A stretch of DNA of 64,000 bases. Origin: Zobellella endophytica. GTDB lineage: Bacteria; Pseudomonadota; Gammaproteobacteria; Enterobacterales; Aeromonadaceae. The stretch is taken from assembly GCF_003012775.1 (NCBI RefSeq), contig NZ_PXYG01000006.1, forward strand, positions 124,001 through 188,000. Direction: 5' to 3'. Below the pieces are notes generated by a model. The model was not told the DNA's origin and searched no databases. It was given only the letters and a program-made list of their open reading frames with translations. The translations under genes and the position numbers were made by a program. Of this stretch, positions 28,815 to 37,131 are shown one piece after another; the first letter of the stretch is position 1, and each line of letters starts with the position of its first letter.

Positions 28815-29144
28815 ATGAAATCAGCCGAGCTGTTGTATCGCGTGCAATTTATCAATGCGGGCAAGCATTATGAAATCTATGTGCGGGAAGTAACCCAGGG
28901 CAGCCTGTTCGGCTTCGTGGAGCTGGCGGACTTCGTGTGGGACACCCGCACCTCGCTGCTGGTGGATCCGGCGGAAGACAAGCTGAAAAGCGAGTTTGCC
29001 GAGGTAAGCCGTACCTATATTCCCCTGCATCAGATCCTGCGCATCGACGCGGTGGAAAAACGTGGCGCCGCCCGGCTCACCGAGCTCGGTGACAAGGTCA
29101 CCCCCTTTCCCACCCCCATCTATACGCCCAAGCCGGGCAACTGA
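28815..29144 (+). CDS. DUF1820 family protein
   Basis: A 109-residue soluble protein (MKSAELLYRVQFINAGKHYE...) of the DUF1820 family, common in gamma- and betaproteobacteria and without known function. The start has AAAGG five bases upstream; the frame extends further into the transporter gene without a better start. GSLFGFVELADFVWDTR and YIPLHQILRIDAVEKRG are the conserved segments. Convergent with oligopeptidase B. Confidence 0.85.
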   Translation: MKSAELLYRVQFINAGKHYEIYVREVTQGSLFGFVELADFVWDTRTSLLVDPAEDKLKSEFAEVSRTYIPLHQILRIDAVEKRGAARLTELGDKVTPFPTPIYTPKPGN

Positions 29145-29149
29145 CAGCA

Positions 29150-29172
29150 AAAGGGCCGCGATGCGGCCCTTT
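29150..29172. terminator. Bidirectional terminator
   Basis: AAAGGGCCGC / GCGGCCCTTT ten-base stem, 3-base loop, between convergent genes and just touching the ptrB stop region. Confidence 0.85.
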
Positions 29173-29174
29173 AT

Positions 29175-31346
29175 TCAGTGAACTGCGCCGGCAGCATCGC
29201 TGAAGGCGGCCAGGCTGGTGCCCTGTTCTTCTTCGGCCAGCGCCAGCAGGAAGGCATATTCCCGGGCCAGCTCCCGATACGCCTCGAAACGCCCCGATTT
29301 CCCGCCGTGGCCGCTGTCCATGTCGCAATGCAGCAGCAGCAGGTTGTCGTCGGTTTTCATCTCCCTGAGCTTGGCCACCCACTTGGCGGGCTCCCAGTAC
29401 TGTACCTGGGAGTCATGCAGTCCGGTGGTCACCAGCATGTGCGGATAGGCCTGGGGCTTGACCTGATCGTAGGGGCTGTAGGACTTCATGTAGTGGTAGT
29501 ACTCGGGCTCCTGCGGATTGCCCCATTCACCGTACTCCCCGGTGGTCAGCGGCAGCGACTCGTCCAGCATGGTGGTCACCACGTCCACGAAGGGCACCGC
29601 GGCCACCACGCCCTTGAACAGCTCCGGCTCCATATTGATCACCGACCCCACCAGCAAGCCCCCGGCACTGCCGCCGGAGGCGAACACCCGCTCCTTGTCG
29701 CCATAGCCCTGCATCACCAGCTCGCGGGTCACGTCGATAAAGTCGTGGAAGGTATTCTGCTTGCTGAGCAGGCGGCCCTGCTCGTACCAGTCGCGCCCCA
29801 GCTCTTCGCCGCCGCGCACATGGGCGATGGCGTAGACGAAGCCCCGGTCGAGCAGGCTCAGGCGGGCGCTGCTGAAATCCGGGTCCATGCTGGCGCCATA
29901 GGAGCCATAGGCATACACCAGCAGGGGATTGCTGCCGTCCTTCTTGAACTTGTCGGCCCGGTAAACCAGCGACACCGGCACGCGGGTGCCGTCCCGGGCC
30001 TCGACCCAGAGCCGCTCGCTGCGGTAATCCTCGGCGTTGAACCGCTCGCCCACGTACTGCTGCTTCAGTTCGCGCCGCTCCTGGGTATCCATGTTCACTT
30101 CATAGGTGGTCACCGGCCGGGTCATGGACGAATAGCCGTAGCGCAGCCAGGGGCTGTCGTCCTCGGGATTGGCGCCCAGCCAGGTGACATAGGCCGGATC
30201 GTCCAGGCGGATCTGGTGCTCGCGGCCGTCCCGGTGATGGATCTGGCGCAAATGCACCAGCCCCTCGCGGCGCTCCTCGAGCACCAGCCAGTCGCGGAAC
30301 AGGGCGAAGCTTTCCAGCAGCACCTCGTCCCGGGCCGGGATCAGCGGCTGCCACTGCGCCGGCTCGCCGTTGTCGGCCAGGTAGAGGCCGAAGTTGGCGC
30401 CGTCCTTGTTGGAGCGCACATAGAAGCGTCCCTGGTAGTGCTCGAGATCGTATTCATGACCGCGCGCGCGCGGCAGAAAGACCCGGGCCGGAGCGGTGGG
30501 ATCGTTCGCCGAGATCAGGCTCAGCTCGCTGGAATCCGTATTCCAGGAACCGATCACGATATAATCGTCGGAACGGCTCTTGTAGATGCTGGTGTAGAAG
30601 CTGGCGTCCTTTTCTTCGTACATCAGCACGTCCTCGCTCTGGGGCGTGCCCAGGGTATGGCGGTAAACCTGGTAGGGCAGCAGGGTCTTTTCATCCTGCC
30701 TGACGTAAAACAGGGTCTTGCCGTCGTTGGCCCATTCCAGGTTGCCGGAGGTGTTTTCCAGCACCTCCGGGTAAAGCTCGCCGGTCTGCAGCGACTTGAA
30801 GCGGACCTGATACTGGCGGCGGGATACGAAGTCTTCGGCGAACGCCAGGGTCTGCTGATCCGGGCTCACCGCCAGCTGGCCCAGGCCGTAATAGGACTGG
30901 CCCCGGGCGCGCTCGTTGCCGTCCAGCAGCAGTTCCACCTGCTCGGGGTGGCCGTCGGGGTAGCGTTCGATGATGCTGTATTCGTGGCCCTGCTGGTAGC
31001 GGGTCTGATACCAGTAGCCGTTCTTCAGGTAGGGCACGGTGCTGTCATCCTGGCGGATACGCGCCACCATTTCCTGGTACAGACTTTCCTGCAATTCGTT
31101 CAGCGGAGTGAGCACCTGCTCACTGTAGTTGTTTTCCTGCTCCAGGTAGGTCAGCACCTCGGGATCATCGCGTTCGTCATCCCGCAACCAGTGATAGTTG
31201 TCGACCCGGGTATCACCGTGGTGAGTCAGGGCATGGGGTATCTTTTTGGCCGTTGGCGGCTTCATTTCCAAATCAGCACCTTTCGCATAGGGTTTGGCAC
31301 AAGCCACCCATGCTAACATCAGGCAAAGCCTTACCCTATTACGCAC
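29175..31346 (-). CDS. ptrB: Oligopeptidase B (S9A), with probable signal peptide
   Basis: Serine peptidase cutting small peptides after Lys or Arg. The beta-propeller (about 60-420) is followed by the alpha/beta-hydrolase domain with the nucleophile in ASGGSAGGLLVG, the Asp in TTGLHDSQVQYWEP and the His in DMDSGHGGKSGR. The GTG at 31346 has AGAGGAG six bases upstream, clearly the best ribosome site. It gives a basic N terminus and hydrophobic core (RLCLMLAWVACAKPYA) that looks like a signal peptide. The E. coli-like start would be the ATG at 31265, with poor ribosome-site spacing. The protein may therefore be periplasmic, unlike the cytosolic E. coli enzyme. Total 723 residues. Confidence 0.93.
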   Translation of the reverse strand: MRNRVRLCLMLAWVACAKPYAKGADLEMKPPTAKKIPHALTHHGDTRVDNYHWLRDDERDDPEVLTYLEQENNYSEQVLTPLNELQESLYQEMVARIRQDDSTVPYLKNGYWYQTRYQQGHEYSIIERYPDGHPEQVELLLDGNERARGQSYYGLGQLAVSPDQQTLAFAEDFVSRRQYQVRFKSLQTGELYPEVLENTSGNLEWANDGKTLFYVRQDEKTLLPYQVYRHTLGTPQSEDVLMYEEKDASFYTSIYKSRSDDYIVIGSWNTDSSELSLISANDPTAPARVFLPRARGHEYDLEHYQGRFYVRSNKDGANFGLYLADNGEPAQWQPLIPARDEVLLESFALFRDWLVLEERREGLVHLRQIHHRDGREHQIRLDDPAYVTWLGANPEDDSPWLRYGYSSMTRPVTTYEVNMDTQERRELKQQYVGERFNAEDYRSERLWVEARDGTRVPVSLVYRADKFKKDGSNPLLVYAYGSYGASMDPDFSSARLSLLDRGFVYAIAHVRGGEELGRDWYEQGRLLSKQNTFHDFIDVTRELVMQGYGDKERVFASGGSAGGLLVGSVINMEPELFKGVVAAVPFVDVVTTMLDESLPLTTGEYGEWGNPQEPEYYHYMKSYSPYDQVKPQAYPHMLVTTGLHDSQVQYWEPAKWVAKLREMKTDDNLLLLHCDMDSGHGGKSGRFEAYRELAREYAFLLALAEEEQGTSLAAFSDAAGAVH

Positions 31347-31450
31347 GTTCCGCTCCTCTGGTTGCAAACGTTCAAATATTAACCATTCGGAATGGAACTA
31401 ACCAAGATTTTTGTTAAAAAGTGAGGGAATAAGCATAAAAAAGTTCGTTT

Positions 31451-31472
31451 GGAGCCGGCGGTTACCGGCTCC
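31451..31472 (-). terminator. Terminator of ydbH-ynbE-ydbL
   Basis: GGAGCCGG / CCGGCTCC eight-base stem with a 6-base loop, with a T-rich tract about 10 bases beyond on the minus strand. Confidence 0.7.
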
Positions 31473-31485
31473 GGAGGGGAAGTGA

Positions 31486-31800
31486 TTACTTACGTCGCCA
31501 ACTGCCGTCGGCCAGCTGCACATACTGCCCGCTGGGCGTCCTTTCGATATTCAGCTGTCCGGCCCGGCTCTGCACCACGGTCAGGCTGGTGCCGGTACGC
31601 CGGGCGATGTCCTGGTAGCTTTCCAGCCGCTTGCGATTGATATCGCTGACAATGGCATTCACCCGGCCGTTGGACTGCACCGCCCCCACCAGGCCATTCT
31701 GCTGCTCACCGATCAGCCCCTGCTGCTTGGCCTGCTGCAAATCCAGTGCCCAGGCCGACCAGCTCAGGGTCGCCGCCAACAATAGCGCTAACCACCGCAT
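31486..31800 (-). CDS. ydbL: YdbL (DUF1318) periplasmic protein
   Basis: A 104-residue exported protein: signal peptide (about 1-18, ATLSWSAWA), then DLQQAKQQGLIGEQQNGLVG and VNAIVSDINRKRLESYQDIA, the conserved DUF1318 core. In E. coli YdbL acts with YdbH and YnbE, whose bridge moves phospholipids between the two membranes, and seems to regulate assembly of the bridge. Third gene of the unit, 9 bases after ynbE. Confidence 0.92.
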   Translation of the reverse strand: MRWLALLLAATLSWSAWALDLQQAKQQGLIGEQQNGLVGAVQSNGRVNAIVSDINRKRLESYQDIARRTGTSLTVVQSRAGQLNIERTPSGQYVQLADGSWRRK

Positions 31801-31809
31801 CTAACCCCC

Positions 31810-31995
31810 TTAGAACAATTCCTGCTCTTGTTCAAACAACTGCTCCAGCTCCCGGTCGACCCGGACCCGGATCTCGTGATCCACCTTTACATTCAGGTTT
31901 ACCGTAATGGGCTTGTCCGGCACCATCACCTCTACCCGGGGTGTACAGGCCGCCAGCAGCAACAGGCTCATGATGGCCACAACATATGCTCTCAT
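31810..31995 (-). CDS. ynbE: YnbE outer-membrane lipoprotein
   Basis: A 61-residue lipoprotein with lipobox LLAAC (Cys17). The mature part, beginning TPRVEVMVPDKPITVNLNVKVDHEI, is a beta-strand-forming segment that stacks onto the C terminus of YdbH in the E. coli complex. It begins immediately after the ydbH stop, consistent with tight coupling of the two partners. Confidence 0.92.
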   Translation of the reverse strand: MRAYVVAIMSLLLLAACTPRVEVMVPDKPITVNLNVKVDHEIRVRVDRELEQLFEQEQELF

Positions 31996-33780
31996 CTATT
32001 CGCTCTCCCCCTGCAGTCCCGCCGGCAACCGTTCACTGATATCCCGGGCAAAGCGCAGACTCGCCAGCAACTGTAACAGGTTTTCCTGATGGTGATAATT
32101 GAAGTTCACCGGGTGCATCCGGCCCATCACCGGCGCCTGTCCCCGCAGCCGGCTGTCGATCACCGCCTCGCCGTCGGCGGCCATCGAAATCTCCGCTTCC
32201 AGCCGGTCGTAGCGCAGATCGCTGAGCAAACCGAGCGTCAGCCCCAGCGACAGGTTGCTTTCGCCCGTGGCCAGCAACTGCTCGCCGGCCTGGTAGGAAA
32301 TCCAGCCATGGTCGCTGTAGGCCCTGCCACCGGTCACACTGAAGCCGCGCTCGAAGGAAAAGGGCAGCCGACCATGGAGCCGGCCACTGCCGCTCAGGCC
32401 GCTGACGGCGGCATGGCTCAGCACCTGCGCCAGCGAAATGTCACTAAAATGCACTTCTCCTCCCGGAGTGGTGGTCAGGGCCATGGGCGACAGCGCCAGC
32501 CGGCCATCGAACACCCGGGCGGTCAGCCCGGACAACCAGGGCCACCCCTGCTGCAGGCGCACCGCCGCCCGGATCTCGGTGATGGGCACGCCGATGTCCA
32601 GTGAGTCGATCGTCAGGCCGTTGGCCCCGACCGTGTGCAGGCTCCCCTGGCGCAACTCCAACTGGAGCCGGGCGGCAACCTGTTCGGCCAGCATGTCCCG
32701 ATAGCCGATCCGCCCGTCCTGCAACGCCAGCCCCAGCTCAATCGGCCGGGTGCCGTCCAGCAAATCCGGTGCCGTTAGCGATAAGACCAGGTTGCCGGCC
32801 GTGGGTTCCAGCCCCACCGGCAGGGCTTGCCAGCCGGACAGCCACTGCCAGAGCCCGGCCAGGGGGAGCGGCTGCGCCGGCACCGTCACGGCCAGCCCCT
32901 CGTCGTAGCGCCAGCGCCCGCCGAGCCGCAGCGCATCGTTCAGCAACAGCTCGAGATTCCCCTGCAGGGAGTCCCTGCCGGCGGCCTCCACCTGCAGCCG
33001 GGCCGCCGGGAGCGACTGCTGCTGCCAGCGTCCGCCGGTCCAGGCCAGTTCGCCTCGCCAGGGGCCGTCCAGCGGCTGGCTGCCGACCGGCCTGGCTTCG
33101 ATATCCCGCAGTTCTAGCCGTTGCCAGCGCAAACGGGGGATCCGCAACCGGGATGACGGCAGCAGTTGCCAGCCCCGTTCGCCCTGGCTGGCGGCCAGGC
33201 TCAGTTGCCAGTGACCGGCCAGCGGGGCCGGCAGCGCCCCGTCCGCGCTCAGCCTGAGCTCCTGCCCCGGCTGCCAGCCACCGCTCAGGGTCAGGACCTG
33301 GGCCAGCTCGGGCAGCACCACGGCACCGGGGACGGTACCCTGCCAGCGCCAGCCCTGTTGCTCCGGCTGCAGCAGCAGGCAGACCTCCCCCGCCCCGGTC
33401 TGCCAGGCAATCTCCAGATGCTGCCGGTCATGACGCAGTTCGGCCGCGCCGGACACCTGCCCCGTCGGCAGATACAAGGTCAACTCCTCCACCTGGAAGT
33501 CGATGGGCGGCAGGGTCAGCAGCAGCGACAGGGCGTCGCTTTCCCCCTCGGCCCCGCTGCCGCCGCTGCGGGAGCAGGTCAGATCCAGGCTGAGCCGGGC
33601 CAGCCGCCCTTCGATGCGGCCCTCCTTCAGCGTCACCGCCAGGCCTTCGGCCCGCTCCCGCGGGCAGGCGAGCACCTGGCCCCGCACCAGCTCGACCCGG
33701 GCGCTCAGCCAGTCGGGCAGCATCTGCGCCGGCAGAATGCCGGAAAACAGCAGCAGGCAGCAACACGCCAGTCGTCGCAT
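31996..33780 (-). CDS. ydbH: YdbH, AsmA-like intermembrane lipid-transfer protein (short form)
   Basis: Inner-membrane-anchored, beta-rich protein of the TamB/YhdP/YdbH group that forms a groove for phospholipids across the periplasm. An N-terminal anchor (ACCCLLLFSGILPA) is followed by long amphipathic strands, and the C terminus PVNFNYHHQENLLQLLASLRF matches E. coli YdbH (NLNYHHEENIFTLWRSLRF), the part that contacts YnbE. At about 594 residues it is roughly 280 shorter than E. coli YdbH (879). The start at 33780 has GAGG just upstream; other in-frame starts lie at 33795 and 33804. Confidence 0.9.
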   Translation of the reverse strand: MRRLACCCLLLFSGILPAQMLPDWLSARVELVRGQVLACPRERAEGLAVTLKEGRIEGRLARLSLDLTCSRSGGSGAEGESDALSLLLTLPPIDFQVEELTLYLPTGQVSGAAELRHDRQHLEIAWQTGAGEVCLLLQPEQQGWRWQGTVPGAVVLPELAQVLTLSGGWQPGQELRLSADGALPAPLAGHWQLSLAASQGERGWQLLPSSRLRIPRLRWQRLELRDIEARPVGSQPLDGPWRGELAWTGGRWQQQSLPAARLQVEAAGRDSLQGNLELLLNDALRLGGRWRYDEGLAVTVPAQPLPLAGLWQWLSGWQALPVGLEPTAGNLVLSLTAPDLLDGTRPIELGLALQDGRIGYRDMLAEQVAARLQLELRQGSLHTVGANGLTIDSLDIGVPITEIRAAVRLQQGWPWLSGLTARVFDGRLALSPMALTTTPGGEVHFSDISLAQVLSHAAVSGLSGSGRLHGRLPFSFERGFSVTGGRAYSDHGWISYQAGEQLLATGESNLSLGLTLGLLSDLRYDRLEAEISMAADGEAVIDSRLRGQAPVMGRMHPVNFNYHHQENLLQLLASLRFARDISERLPAGLQGESE

Positions 33781-33877
33781 GATCCTCGTCGTCATAGGTT
33801 TCAATCGTCGCCGTCATCAAATCAGCTTGCGTCCCGTCCTACAAGCATTAAGCTGAACCAAACAAGGGGGAAATGAA

Positions 33878-34234
33878 ATGGACAAGATGGTTTTTTGGGG
33901 AATTATCATCATCGCCAGCCTGGTGATCGGCCGGCAGCTCTATCTTCATTTTCACAACAACAGCCAGCCGCAGCACAGCCTGAAAGTGACCGTCGCCGGC
34001 AAGCAGACCCGGGAGTTCATAGGCCGGACCAGCAAGGAAAAAACCGACCTGCCGCCGCCGCGGGTAGACTATTACGTCAGCTTCCTTCCCCTATCCGGCG
34101 GGGAGGCGCGGGAGTTCAAGGTCAGTGAGCACATTTACGAACAGCTTATCCCGCGGGAGACCGGCACCCTGGTGGTGCAGGGCAGCCGGTTTATCGCCTT
34201 CGAGCCGGACGAGACTATCCTGGATAACGATTGA
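33878..34234 (+). CDS. DUF2500 (YhhM-like) membrane-anchored protein
   Basis: A 118-residue protein with one N-terminal membrane helix (about 4-20) and a soluble beta domain (KVTVAGKQTREFIGR ... YYVSFLPLSGGEAREFKVSEHIYEQL), the DUF2500 fold seen in YhhM. Function unknown. It is divergent from ydbH and overlaps the 3' end of the DUF411 gene by 20 bases. Confidence 0.82.
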   Translation: MDKMVFWGIIIIASLVIGRQLYLHFHNNSQPQHSLKVTVAGKQTREFIGRTSKEKTDLPPPRVDYYVSFLPLSGGEAREFKVSEHIYEQLIPRETGTLVVQGSRFIAFEPDETILDND

Positions 34235-34640
34235 ACACCGCGGTGTTGCCCTGTTCGTCGAAGCTCAGCACCTCGTAGGGCGTACCGGGAATATCCATGC
34301 CCGGCGCACTCTGGGGCATGCCGGGAATGGTCAGACCGCGCACCGCCGGTTTCTGCTCCAACAGCTGCTTCACGTCCGCCGCCGGCACATGACCTTCGAT
34401 CACATAACCGTCGATCATGGCGGTATGGCAGGACGCCATGCCGGGCTTGAGCCCCGCCCTGGCCTTGATCGGCGCCAGGTTGTCGGTATTGATCACCTCA
34501 ATGTCGAAGCCCGCCTCTTCCATGTGCTCTACCCAGCCCTGGCAGCAACCGCAGGACTCGGACTTGTACACCGTCATCGGCGCCGCCAGTACCGGCCCCG
34601 CCAGCAAGGCGCCCGCCAGGCCAAAGAACAGCTTTTTCAT
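34215..34640 (-). CDS. DUF411 periplasmic metal-binding protein
   Basis: A 141-residue exported protein: signal peptide (about 1-19, GPVLA), then TVYKSESCGCCQGWVEHM with the CxCC metal-site motif, and the conserved GLKPGMASCHTAMIDGYVIEGHVPA. DUF411 proteins are often found near copper-handling genes and are thought to bind copper. No copper operon adjoins it here. Convergent, overlapping tail with the DUF2500 gene. Confidence 0.88.
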   Translation of the reverse strand: MKKLFFGLAGALLAGPVLAAPMTVYKSESCGCCQGWVEHMEEAGFDIEVINTDNLAPIKARAGLKPGMASCHTAMIDGYVIEGHVPAADVKQLLEQKPAVRGLTIPGMPQSAPGMDIPGTPYEVLSFDEQGNTAVFNRYPG

Positions 34641-34788
34641 CAGTATTTACCTCTGGATTGAAATGGGTTCCGACGCCAAGGTTAGCAGCCAGCGGAGGTG
34701 CGACCTTGATCTTCCTCAGTATTCAGGGCGGCGGCAACAGGGTATGCTGCTATCCTTTCGCTGTCTCATTGTCTTTTCGGGAGTTGCT

Positions 34789-35178
34789 ATGTCTTACCTG
34801 GCCGTCAAACATGCCCATATGATGTTTGCCCTCATCAGTATCACCCTGTTCATGCTGCGCGCCTGGCTGGCCGTTCCCTCCCCCGCCCGGATCAACAACA
34901 AGCTGCTGAAAATTCTGCCCCATGTCAACGATACGTTGCTGCTGCTGCTGGGCATCTGGCTGGCGGTGCAGATCGGACAGGCCCCCTTCGGCAACAGCCC
35001 CTGGCTGACCGCCAAGGTGATCGGCCTGGTGCTCTATATCGTGGTCGGCACCATCGCCATCAAGCGCGGTAAAACCCGGGGCCAGCGCCTGGGCGCCACC
35101 CTGGCGGCCATCGCCATCTTCGCCTATATCTACGGCGCCGCCGTCAGCAAGTCCCCGCTGTCCTGGCTGGCGCTGTAG
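34789..35178 (+). CDS. SirB-family inner-membrane protein
   Basis: A 129-residue protein with four membrane helices and the SirB family features: MSYLAVKHAHMMFALISI at the start, KILPHVNDTLLLLLGIWLA in the middle and WLTAKVIGLVLYIVVGTIAIKRG near the end (shown in parts). The ATG at 34789 follows GGGAG at six bases. Biochemical function is not known. Confidence 0.85.
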   Translation: MSYLAVKHAHMMFALISITLFMLRAWLAVPSPARINNKLLKILPHVNDTLLLLLGIWLAVQIGQAPFGNSPWLTAKVIGLVLYIVVGTIAIKRGKTRGQRLGATLAAIAIFAYIYGAAVSKSPLSWLAL

Positions 35179-35264
35179 CACTGAGGCCGGTATTTTGGCC
35201 TAGGACTACCGATACACCTTCGGATTACCCTGTTGTCACTCCCGGCGTGAGTCCAGTGCCGTAT

Positions 35265-35294
35265 GTCATGGATCTCCGCCTTCGTGGAGATGAC
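35265..35294. repeat. REP-like palindrome
   Basis: GTCATGGATCTCC then GGAGATGAC form an imperfect hairpin in the intergenic region. The layout resembles the widespread GTCATCCCGGC.../GGATCCATGAC-type bacterial intergenic palindromes. The surrounding 220 bases (35179-35398) show no ORF. Confidence 0.5.
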
Positions 35295-35398
35295 TGCGGT
35301 TGAACTGCAGTATCGAAGGGAGAGTGGCCAGCTAAAAATAGGATGCTGGGCTTTGTCAACAGACAGAGGCCGCTATTCCGGCCTCTCCGCTCACCGGC

Positions 35399-36931
35399 TC
35401 AGGGCAAGCGCACCGGAAACACCGGGAACTCGCCCGGCTGCAGCCAGCGCCACTCGCTCTCCTGGTAGAGGCCGTTGGCGGAGCGCGGATCCAGCATCAG
35501 TGCGGCCAAGGGCGCCAGCGATTGGTCCATGGGCACCAACAGATCCCCCGCTTGCAAGGTGACGCTTTGCTCTTCCACCCTCACCCTGGCCTGCACCTTC
35601 TCCCGCACCCCCGGCCTGGCCTTGGGCTGTGGCAACAATTGCTCGATCACCAGTCGTTCCGCCACCAGCTCCCGCGGCTCGCGCACCGTTTCAAAGACGA
35701 TATGGTGCCGTGCCAGCCAGTCCGCCATGCGTTGGCGTTCCCGGATCACCGCATAGGCATCGGCCAGCCGGACCGGCTCCCGGGTGACGATGGCGTCGTG
35801 GTTGCGGAACCGGTGCTGTTGCTGGTGGCCGTCGGCGAAACGCACCAGGGGCAGGGTCACCTCCGGCTCGTCCCGGTTCACATCGAAGCTCACCCCCATC
35901 CATAGAATGCGGCCGTCCTCGGTGCCGGACTGCCACTGCTGGCGGGCCCGGCGCGACAGGCTCACCAGCCGTTCACTCTCGTCCGCCACCAGCTCCAGCA
36001 TGGTCAGGATGCTCAGGTGCTGCTTGCGCACCCGCTCCGCGATGTTGCGCGGTGTGGGATAGCTGCCGTCCTTGTTGTCCAGCCGGTTCTCCACCAGGAT
36101 GGAGACGCGCCCCTGCATGGCCGCGTAATTGCGCAGGTTGGTGATGCCCAGGCCGCCGCGGGCCACCGACTGGTTGATGTCGGTGATCTCGCCCCGGTAG
36201 CGCACCGCCGCCAGGCCCGCGTCCGACACCCGCTCGATCAGGGCCGGCAACAGCCGCTGCTCGGTGTAGGCGCGCAGCGGCCCGTCGATATTGGGGTTGT
36301 TGCCCATGTCGAACTGGGCCTCCACATCGGTCATCCAGCCCTGCTCCCTGGTGAGCACCCGCTTCCAGATGCCGGACTCGTGGGCGTCGTACACCACGTC
36401 CGGATCGAAGGTATGCAGGGCATCCACCAGCAAGCGGGTCTCCCCGGCGTTGAGCGCCACATAGTCGATATTGGTGTTGTCGTCGTTGGCGTTGTGGCGG
36501 GTCGAGAGATCCCGCCCGTCCGGATTGGCCATGGACACCAGCACCAGATTGAGCCGGCTCAACAACGCCGGATGCTCGCCGGCCACCAGCTCCCGCGCCA
36601 ACTGCTGGATGGCCTCGGCGCTGGAGGGCTCGTTGCCGTGCTGGGAGCCGAAGATCATCACCGTCGGCTTGTCCGTCTCGGCTGCGTATTCCCGCAGGAA
36701 GACGGGCGACTCAGACATCAGCAGCGCCTCTATCGGCCGGCCGCCGGCTGAAGTGCCGAGCGACACCAGCCGGGCCTTGGGCGACAGGGCATCCAGCTCG
36801 GCGAGGTAGCGGCCGATGTCGCGACTGTCGGGCAGGGTCAGAAATTTCCCGTTTTCAAAGGGGGTGGGCGGCACGGGCTGGGCCCAGGCCAGGCTGGTGC
36901 ACAGCAGCAGCAGACTCAATAAAATCTTCAT
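35399..36931 (-). CDS. Exported M14-family zinc carboxypeptidase
   Basis: A 510-residue secreted peptidase. Signal peptide at 1-17 (LLLLCTSLAWA). M14 metal site: HGNEPSSAEA (HxxE, about 97-105) with the later zinc histidine in VVYDAHESGIWK; the catalytic Glu is in SILVENR (about 285). Substrate residues include RDLSTRHNANDDN. The C-terminal 170 residues (from about 340) form a beta-rich domain typical of this M14 subgroup. It probably trims peptides or cell-wall fragments in the periplasm. It is divergent from a WYL regulator 200 bases away. Confidence 0.9.
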   Translation of the reverse strand: MKILLSLLLLCTSLAWAQPVPPTPFENGKFLTLPDSRDIGRYLAELDALSPKARLVSLGTSAGGRPIEALLMSESPVFLREYAAETDKPTVMIFGSQHGNEPSSAEAIQQLARELVAGEHPALLSRLNLVLVSMANPDGRDLSTRHNANDDNTNIDYVALNAGETRLLVDALHTFDPDVVYDAHESGIWKRVLTREQGWMTDVEAQFDMGNNPNIDGPLRAYTEQRLLPALIERVSDAGLAAVRYRGEITDINQSVARGGLGITNLRNYAAMQGRVSILVENRLDNKDGSYPTPRNIAERVRKQHLSILTMLELVADESERLVSLSRRARQQWQSGTEDGRILWMGVSFDVNRDEPEVTLPLVRFADGHQQQHRFRNHDAIVTREPVRLADAYAVIRERQRMADWLARHHIVFETVREPRELVAERLVIEQLLPQPKARPGVREKVQARVRVEEQSVTLQAGDLLVPMDQSLAPLAALMLDPRSANGLYQESEWRWLQPGEFPVFPVRLP

Positions 36932-37131
36932 GGTGCTCCGGATAAGATGTCGTTATTTCAAATACTTATAGCCATATGCACGGAAAAAAGGCAACCGCTA
37001 TTTAGCGACAGGATCAGACCGTAAACGGTCGCTTGTAGAAAAAAGGCGACAGTTACCCCCGGAAAGGTTGCGACATAACTTGTCACAACCTGTACCTAGG
37101 ATAGAATCATCCCATGCAAGAGGGCATAACC

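Noticed and set aside
27271-28815. 514-codon minus-strand frame opposite the NSS transporter
   Set aside because: Antisense to a clear transporter gene; the composition is His/Gln/Gly-rich as expected for the complement of GC-rich coding sequence.
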